A model generated the notes under the pieces. The model saw nothing but the letters and a program-made list of their open reading frames with translations. It did no database searches and was not told the DNA's origin. From NCBI RefSeq assembly GCF_025359345.1, contig NZ_JANYGQ010000021.1, positions 1 to 64,000 of the forward strand: DNA of 64,000 nt. The letters are read 5' to 3'. Position numbers and translations under genes: made by a program. Within the stretch, counting starts at the first letter, position 1; each line of letters opens with the position of its first letter. Shown piece after piece: positions 58,569 to 64,000 of this stretch. This DNA comes from Mucilaginibacter sp. (GTDB taxonomy: Bacteria; Bacteroidota; Bacteroidia; Sphingobacteriales; Sphingobacteriaceae).

Positions 58569-59948
58569 ATGGATAATTTACTGCAGGTAAAACATTTATA
58601 TGCGCGGGCTGGCTTCGGGCTGAGGTTTGATGAAAAGAGTACTGCCGGCAACCTTAGCGTAAAACATGCAATTGCCGGGTTGTTTAAAACATCTGAAAAT
58701 CCGCAGCCGATAACCATCGTTAAAGACAACGCCGATTACAGTATGTTAGTAAAAGGCGACAAGGAGCAGAAAAAGCAGTTTATGCAACTGCAGCGCCAGC
58801 AGGAAAAAGACCTCAACATGGCCTGGCTTAACTTCATGAGCACTACCGACGCCGTGCTGCGCGAGAAGATGACCTTGTTTTGGCATAATCACTTCGCGTG
58901 CCGGAGCCGGCAATCGGAATTTGCACAACAACTCAATAATATACAACGACAGCATGCTTTAGGTAATTTCCGCGAGCTGGTGCTGGAAGTCTCCAAATCG
59001 CCGGCCATGATCCAGTTTTTAAATAACCAGCAAAACCGCAAGGGCCATCCCAACGAAAACTTCGCCCGCGAACTAATGGAACTTTTTACAATCGGTCGCG
59101 GAAATTATACCGAGCAGGATGTTAAGGAATCGGCCCGGGCCTTTACCGGCTGGGGTTTTGATAAGGACGGTAAATTTATTACACGCCCCTTTCAGCACGA
59201 TAATGGTGAAAAAACTTTCCTGGGCAAAACCGGCAACCTAACAGGCGAAGATATCATCAACCGCCTGCTGGAGCAAAAGCAAACCGCCATATTTATCAGC
59301 ACCAAACTTTACAAATATTTGGTTAACGAGGTGCCCAACCCGGCACACATTGCGGCCATGGCCGACGTTTTTTACCACGGTAATTACGAAATAAAACCAC
59401 TGCTTGAATTTGTGTTTACAGCGCCCTGGTTCTACAATCTGCAAAATACGGGCAACCTGGTAAAATCGCCGGTTGAGTTTTTGGTCGGGCTTAACCGCCA
59501 GTTTTACATCAGTTATCAGCGGCCTGAAGTACTGCTGCAATTTCAGAAAGTATTGGGACAGGTGCTCTTTTACCCGCCTAACGTAGCCGGCTGGCCGGGT
59601 GGCCGAAACTGGATTGACAGCTCATCGCTAATGTACCGCCTAAAAATACCGTCGACCATATTAAATGGTGGCCTGATTGACTTTACCGGCAAAGCCGATC
59701 CTGAGGAAGAGGCTTACATTGCAGCCACCCGTAACCAACAGCAGCAGGTAAATGCTCGGGTACAGGCCCAGGTTGATTGGGATAAGTTAATGGAAACTAT
59801 TCCCGCCGGCATAAACAACCAGCAAATAGCAGCATTTTTGCTGCAGCCACCGGTAAGTAAAACGCTGGCCGCCGAGCTTGGCAATGCGCCGGATATTAAA
59901 ACAGCAATAATTCAAACAGTATCAACGCCTGAATATCAACTATGTTAA
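58569..59948 (+). CDS. DUF1800 domain-containing protein
   Basis: A 459-residue protein of the DUF1800 family. Diagnostic blocks are MTLFWHNHFACRSR (about 99-112), HPNENFARELMELFTIGRGNYTEQDVKESARAFTGW and VGLNRQFYISYQ. There is no signal peptide. DUF1800 proteins nearly always stand next to DUF1501 genes, as here 80 bases downstream, and are thought to act together on an unknown extracellular or surface substrate. Confidence 0.88.
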   Translation: MDNLLQVKHLYARAGFGLRFDEKSTAGNLSVKHAIAGLFKTSENPQPITIVKDNADYSMLVKGDKEQKKQFMQLQRQQEKDLNMAWLNFMSTTDAVLREKMTLFWHNHFACRSRQSEFAQQLNNIQRQHALGNFRELVLEVSKSPAMIQFLNNQQNRKGHPNENFARELMELFTIGRGNYTEQDVKESARAFTGWGFDKDGKFITRPFQHDNGEKTFLGKTGNLTGEDIINRLLEQKQTAIFISTKLYKYLVNEVPNPAHIAAMADVFYHGNYEIKPLLEFVFTAPWFYNLQNTGNLVKSPVEFLVGLNRQFYISYQRPEVLLQFQKVLGQVLFYPPNVAGWPGGRNWIDSSSLMYRLKIPSTILNGGLIDFTGKADPEEEAYIAATRNQQQQVNARVQAQVDWDKLMETIPAGINNQQIAAFLLQPPVSKTLAAELGNAPDIKTAIIQTVSTPEYQLC

Positions 59949-60028
59949 TTTTTTAATTAGTGAGTTAGTGATTTTTAAGACAGTTTTCTCAATCACTAAT
60001 TCGCCAATTCACTAAATCGCTAATTAAG

Positions 60029-61234
60029 ATGAACAGAAGAAATTTTTTGCGCAACACTGCGCTCGCTTCGGGGGCATTAATGGTTCCCGCTTTTTTGAAG
60101 CCATTTGAGGCTTTGGCGATAAATGAGCTATCGGGCTATAAAAACCTGGTGATTATTCAACTTTCCGGCGGCAACGATGGTTTGAACACCATTATCCCCT
60201 ATGGCAACGATATCTACTACCAAAAGCGCAGCACTATCGCCATAAATAAACCCGATGTGATCGCACTCAACGATGTGCAGGGACTTAACCCCAACCTCTC
60301 TGCATTAAAGGAATTGTACGACCAGGGCTGGATGTGCGTCATTAATTCTGTTGGCTACCCTAACCCCGACCGCTCTCACTTCCGGTCCATGGACATATGG
60401 CAAACCGGCAGTGAGGCTAACCAGTTTTTAACCACCGGCTGGATAGGCCGTTACTTGGATTCAAATTGCGCCACATGTAAAAACCCATATACTGCAATTG
60501 AGGTTGACGATACTTTATCGCTGGCCATGAAGGGCGCCAAAATGAAGGGCATTGCGGTTGAAGACCCTAACAAACTTTTCCAAACTACCCGTGAGCCATT
60601 TTTTAAAGAACTGGTGCACGACCATGAAAACGCCAATTTAAGCGAAGACAACCTTGGCTACCTGTATAAAACTATGGCAGAAACATATTCTTCAGCCGGG
60701 TATATTCAGCAAACCTCGAAAACCTATACGGTAAAGGGTGAGTACCCAGCAACGCCATTGGGTAACCAGCTGAAAACGGTATCAAAATTTATCAACTCCG
60801 GCTTGCAAACGCGGGTTTATTATGTATCGCTCAGCGGCTTTGACACGCATGTTGCCCAGCAGGGGCAACAAGGCAGGCAGCTGCAAATTTATGCGGATGC
60901 CGTAGCTGCATTTATAAAAGACCTTAAACAAACAGGAAAGCTGGATGATACCCTGGTGATGACCTTCAGCGAGTTCGGCCGCCGCGTTGAACAAAACGCC
61001 AGCAACGGTACCGATCATGGCACGGCCAACAACATCCTGCTCTTCGGCGGTAAGCTAAAAAAGGCAGGCATTTTTAACGATGCTCCCGATTTGGCACAGC
61101 TGGATAACGGCGACTTAAAATACACCGTCGATTTCAGGGATGTGTATGCCACCCTGCTTGATAAATGGCTGGATGTGAGCAACGGGCAGGTATTGGGTAA
61201 GGGGTTTAAAGGGTTGGAGTTTATTGCCCCCTAA
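60029..61234 (+). CDS. DUF1501 protein with Tat-like signal
   Basis: A 401-residue exported protein of the DUF1501 family (sulfatase/alkaline phosphatase-like fold). The start MNRRNFLRNTALASGALMVP is a twin-arginine-type signal, so it is folded before export. Family blocks are VIIQLSGGNDGLNTIIPYG (about 41-59), NPDRSHFRSMDIWQTG, LSGFDTHVAQQGQQG and FSEFGRRVEQNASNGTDHGTAN. The stop codon lies in a ccccctaaccccctaaaggg repeat motif. It pairs with the DUF1800 gene upstream; the leader has tandem words such as tcactaattcgccaattcac. Confidence 0.88.
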   Translation: MNRRNFLRNTALASGALMVPAFLKPFEALAINELSGYKNLVIIQLSGGNDGLNTIIPYGNDIYYQKRSTIAINKPDVIALNDVQGLNPNLSALKELYDQGWMCVINSVGYPNPDRSHFRSMDIWQTGSEANQFLTTGWIGRYLDSNCATCKNPYTAIEVDDTLSLAMKGAKMKGIAVEDPNKLFQTTREPFFKELVHDHENANLSEDNLGYLYKTMAETYSSAGYIQQTSKTYTVKGEYPATPLGNQLKTVSKFINSGLQTRVYYVSLSGFDTHVAQQGQQGRQLQIYADAVAAFIKDLKQTGKLDDTLVMTFSEFGRRVEQNASNGTDHGTANNILLFGGKLKKAGIFNDAPDLAQLDNGDLKYTVDFRDVYATLLDKWLDVSNGQVLGKGFKGLEFIAP

Positions 61235-61297
61235 CCCCCTAAAGGGGGAACGAATTGCAGATGGCTGAGACCATCTTGCCAGGTGTTTGAAACAAAA

Positions 61298-61321
61298 AGA
61301 GACGCAATATATTGCGCCTCT
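61298..61321. terminator. palindromic hairpin between DUF1501 gene and ffh
   Basis: agagacgcaata and tattgcgcctct form a nearly perfect 24-base palindrome without a loop, in the 128-base space between two convergent genes. A second stem agatggctgagaccatct lies just before it at 61259-61276. Together they can stop both transcripts. Confidence 0.6.
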
Positions 61322-61362
61322 ACAAAAATTTTCTTCCTCCCCCTTTAGGGGGCCGGGGGGCC

Positions 61363-62688
61363 CTATTTCGGCATTCTCCGCATCATGTTTGCCATGGCTG
61401 CCGGGTTGCTCATTTGCTTCATCACCTTGCGCATATCTTCAAACTGCTTTATCAGGCGGTTAACCTCGGTAAGGTTGGTGCCCGAGCCATTAGCTATACG
61501 GTTGCGGCGGCTTTGGTTAATGGTATCAGGATTGCTTTTCTCGTATGGCGTCATCGACTGTATGATGGCTTCGATTGCTTTAAACGCATTGTCGTCAACC
61601 TCCACATCCTTCATCATTTTACCAACGCCAGGTATCATGCCCATCAAATCCTTCATGTTACCCATTTTTTTGATTTGCTGTATCTGGCTGTAGAAGTCGT
61701 TAAAATCGAACTTGTTTTTGCGGATTTTCTTTTGCAGTTCGGCAGCTTCCTTTTCGTCAAACTGTTGCTGCGCACGTTCAACAAGCGAGATAACGTCGCC
61801 CATGCCCAAAATACGCGATGCCATACGGTCGGGGTGGAAAACGTCAAGCGCTTCCATCTTTTCGCCTGTACCGATGAACTTTATCGGTTTGTTAACAACC
61901 GATTTAATCGACAAGGCCGCACCACCGCGTGTATCGCCATCAAGCTTGGTTAATACAACGCCGGTAAAGTCGAGGCGGTCGTTAAACACCTTTGCGGTGT
62001 TCACAGCATCTTGGCCGGTCATTGAATCCACCACGAACAAAATTTCGTGTGGTTTCGTGGCGGCTTTTACGTTTTCAATCTCCACCATCATGGCTTCGTC
62101 GATAGACAAGCGGCCGGCGGTATCAATTATCACCACGTTATTGCCGTTTTGTTTGGCTAACGCTATGCCTTCGCGGGCAATAGCAACCGGGTCGGTCGAT
62201 TCCAGGTTAGCATAAACCGGCACATCAATTTGCTTGCCTAAAACCTGCAATTGCTCAATTGCCGCCGGGCGGTAAACGTCGTCGGCCACCAGCAGCACCT
62301 TTTTGTTTTTGCTGGTTTTTAAGTAATGGGCCAGCTTGCCGGTAAAGGTTGTTTTACCTGCACCGTTTAAGCCTGCAATTAATATAATGGTAGGGTTGGT
62401 AGTTAAATTCAATTCGGCCGTGCTGCCGCCCATCAGTTCGGTCAGCTCATCATTCATTATTTTGGTGAGGAGCTGGCCGGGAGAGATAGAGGTCAATACA
62501 TTCTGACCGATTGCTTTTTGCCTTACTTCGTCGGTAAAGGCCTTGGCGGTTTTATAGTTAACGTCGGCGTCGAGAAGGGCCTTGCGGATTTCCTTCATGG
62601 TTTCGGCCACGTTTATTTCAGTAATAGTTCCCTGGCCCTTTAGTACCTTAAAGGCCCTGTCGAGTTTATCCGAAAGATTTTCAAACAT
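61363..62688 (-). CDS. ffh: signal recognition particle protein
   Basis: A 441-residue SRP54 homologue that targets membrane and exported proteins to FtsY. The N domain (1-85), G domain with AGLNGAGKTTFTGKLAHYL (about 104-122), DTAGRLSIDEAMM, TKLDGDTRGGAALS, and the Met-rich M domain (320-441, ending RRMPK) are all present. The promoter box TATTTTTG lies at 62712-62719. Standard housekeeping gene. Confidence 0.95.
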   Translation of the reverse strand: MFENLSDKLDRAFKVLKGQGTITEINVAETMKEIRKALLDADVNYKTAKAFTDEVRQKAIGQNVLTSISPGQLLTKIMNDELTELMGGSTAELNLTTNPTIILIAGLNGAGKTTFTGKLAHYLKTSKNKKVLLVADDVYRPAAIEQLQVLGKQIDVPVYANLESTDPVAIAREGIALAKQNGNNVVIIDTAGRLSIDEAMMVEIENVKAATKPHEILFVVDSMTGQDAVNTAKVFNDRLDFTGVVLTKLDGDTRGGAALSIKSVVNKPIKFIGTGEKMEALDVFHPDRMASRILGMGDVISLVERAQQQFDEKEAAELQKKIRKNKFDFNDFYSQIQQIKKMGNMKDLMGMIPGVGKMMKDVEVDDNAFKAIEAIIQSMTPYEKSNPDTINQSRRNRIANGSGTNLTEVNRLIKQFEDMRKVMKQMSNPAAMANMMRRMPK

Positions 62689-62711
62689 TAGTTATGCTGA
62701 TTTTGAGCATG

Positions 62712-62719
62712 CAAAAATA
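62712..62719 (-). promoter_or_regulatory. -7 box of ffh
   Basis: Minus-strand TATTTTTG, followed by GCA as in the other three boxes of this type, 23 bases before the start codon. Confidence 0.5.
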
Positions 62720-62831
62720 AGATTTTTTACGGTTTATATCGGATATTTTAACCGCAGCGGCAAGGAGGGCGACACGAAGCACGCTGAGTTTTAACACTTT
62801 TTCGCGAGACAGCGAAGAGCCTCCCGAGTCC

Positions 62832-62898
62832 AAAGCGTTCCATTTTTATACGTGGAACACCTGGAACGCTGTGAAATAGTCTGATTATCAAATGCTTA
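62832..62898. repeat. interspersed repeat, family E, copy 2
   Basis: Inverse arms agcgttcc and ggaacgct with tttttatacgtggaacacct between, then gaaatagtctgattatcaaa. Same sequence with small changes as 19125-19193. Read on the minus strand it contains TGTTCCACGT, one half of the parS palindrome. Confidence 0.75.
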
Positions 62899-62926
62899 AT
62901 GTTTTCGCAAATTGTCCGCGGGTCAA

Positions 62927-64000
62927 TTATTGCGCGTTCCTAACCAGTTTCCAAACCTCGCTGTTAAAACTCGCCTTTGTAATCCCGCTCACCTTTTCCA
63001 GTGCTTTAAAATAATTTTCATCGCCTTTTTCAACTTTTCCGCAAGTGAGCAGGGCCATAGGGGCGCCGCCTTTTTCCTTGTCGTACTTTTGGGCAATTAA
63101 GGCATTTATGGCGTACGATATTTTTAACGGTTTTGAACCTTCCGAAAAATTCTTGTTCTTTTCGTTGATGTATAGGGTCAGCCAATCAGCATTGGGATTG
63201 GCGGCGGCATATTCTTTAAACATTCTAATAATTTCAGGCCAGCTAATACCCCAGCTGCCGCCATATAAGTAGGCGCAGCCCTCATCGACCGGGCGGTTAA
63301 TGATATCGGGGTTAACCACCTGCCGTAACCGCTCGTGAAAAAGGTCGTGCGGGTCGAAGCGGCTTTTGTATGCATTCCACCCGTTCACCAGCAATAATGA
63401 GTCGTTTTCATGTACCGACAGGGTGCCCCACGCCAGCCCGTTATACTGCAAGTTATAATCGACCCCTAAAACTTGTAGCGCTGCAGCAACGTTATCGCAC
63501 AAATACAAAGCAATAGGCTGGGTAGGCGTGTGCAGCTTTTTATCATAAAGGCTTACCGTATTATAATAGTATTTTGCCCCGGTCAGGTTCAGCGTGTCTT
63601 GATAATGAAAGCTGATATTGCCGAGCTTTTTTGTTTTCCAGCTTTGCGTAGTTTGCTTTAACGGCGAGTAAACATAAAATGCGCCTTCAACTTTTTTTAC
63701 CATTAACCTAAATGACGACCGCAGTACAGGCGTGCCATTTACATCCGCCATATAATTTATCCGGGTTGAAAAAACATCATCACCGAGGGCGCTAACATTG
63801 GCTAAGTACGGTTTATAATAATTATCGTCCTTAAGTTTGGAATTTTTCTCCAGTCCTTTTAGCTCATCCAATAACATTGAGGTTGCCAGGAACTCATCTT
63901 TTAAAATAAATTTATTCTCCGCATGCGGTTTTTCTTTTTGGGCGAGAAAGCCATTCAGCGCGCTTATTAATTGAACTTTGGTTGCCGAGTCTTTCGGCAG
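62927..64000 (-). CDS. hypothetical protein, 5' end beyond the window
   Basis: An open frame of at least 357 codons that runs off the right edge of the window; the part before the first internal ATG (63877) reads LPKDSATKVQLISALNGFLA and has no stop, so the true start lies beyond 64000. The visible part contains DVNGTPVLRSSFRLMVKK, HDLFHERLRQVV and GGSWGISWPEIIRMFKEYAA, the last two resembling a zinc-protease-like HDLFHE region, though a full motif is not proven. It lies 28 bases from repeat E2. Family not recognised. Confidence 0.55.
   Translation of the reverse strand: MPKDSATKVQLISALNGFLAQKEKPHAENKFILKDEFLATSMLLDELKGLEKNSKLKDDNYYKPYLANVSALGDDVFSTRINYMADVNGTPVLRSSFRLMVKKVEGAFYVYSPLKQTTQSWKTKKLGNISFHYQDTLNLTGAKYYYNTVSLYDKKLHTPTQPIALYLCDNVAAALQVLGVDYNLQYNGLAWGTLSVHENDSLLLVNGWNAYKSRFDPHDLFHERLRQVVNPDIINRPVDEGCAYLYGGSWGISWPEIIRMFKEYAAANPNADWLTLYINEKNKNFSEGSKPLKISYAINALIAQKYDKEKGGAPMALLTCGKVEKGDENYFKALEKVSGITKASFNSEVWKLVRNAQ

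Noticed and set aside
61312..61953. Plus-strand open frame antisense to ffh
   Set aside because: The minus strand encodes a complete SRP protein over the same bases; the His/Leu-rich plus-strand peptide is an antisense artefact.
1..64000. CRISPR array or cas genes
   Set aside because: The interspersed repeats are palindromic elements scattered over tens of kilobases, without regular spacers, and no Cas-like protein is seen.

Overview
The window is chromosomal DNA from a gliding-type Bacteroidota, most probably a member of the Sphingobacteriaceae close to Mucilaginibacter or Pedobacter. The evidence is the gliding lipoprotein GldH, the gene order holB-ricT-gldH, DUF3857/transglutaminase-like proteins, a DUF1800/DUF1501 pair, Bacteroidota-type -7 promoter boxes (TAnnTTTG) and a general lack of strong Shine-Dalgarno sites. 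The genus is an inference from overall style; no 16S gene is present.

Positions 1-8884 are the right-hand part of an integrative element. It is AT-rich and made of unfamiliar small genes, almost all on the minus strand and many with their own hairpin terminator. It contains two lipoproteins, three tandem divergent paralogues, an SF2-helicase-like protein without a P-loop lysine, two unknown proteins and a tyrosine recombinase next to the chromosomal junction. The junction is visible: 8884-8925 is the 5' half of a tRNA-Pro(GGG) gene that breaks off inside the anticodon arm. The other end of the element lies to the left of the window.

Positions 9100-19100 hold ordinary genes: a TonB-C-terminal protein, a MarR regulator with an MFS exporter and a clear palindromic operator, two glucosaminidases, an O-methyltransferase, ruvX, and ribokinase with a sugar-transporter-like permease. 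Positions 19400-22400 hold a secreted unknown protein and a small repeat-riddled region with a lipoprotein, a membrane protein and a truncated copy of that membrane gene. Positions 22400-38600 hold holB-ricT-gldH, rmuC, a Fic protein, a UGT-type glycosyltransferase, a tiny GIY-YIG nuclease inside an inverted-repeat unit, thiL, a large secreted lipoprotein, an Mrr-like nuclease wrapped in repeats, the divergent nadA/nadB pair and a tRNA-Gly(CCC).

Positions 38700-48400 hold a small plug-like protein, a gamma-carbonic anhydrase, an Ig-like lipoprotein, mnmG with two perfect parS-like palindromes beside it, an ABC-F protein, a frameshifted Rossmann-fold gene, ruvC and aat. Positions 48462-58407 hold five tandem DUF3857 proteins, of which only one keeps the transglutaminase Cys and His. 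The window ends with DUF1800-DUF1501, ffh and a 5'-truncated unknown gene.

Several families of interspersed palindromic repeats run through 10-63 kb. They supply the ends of coding regions, terminators and 5' leaders. The most interesting arrangement is the GIY-YIG nuclease gene lying inside one such inverted-repeat unit, with two empty copies of the same repeat nearby.
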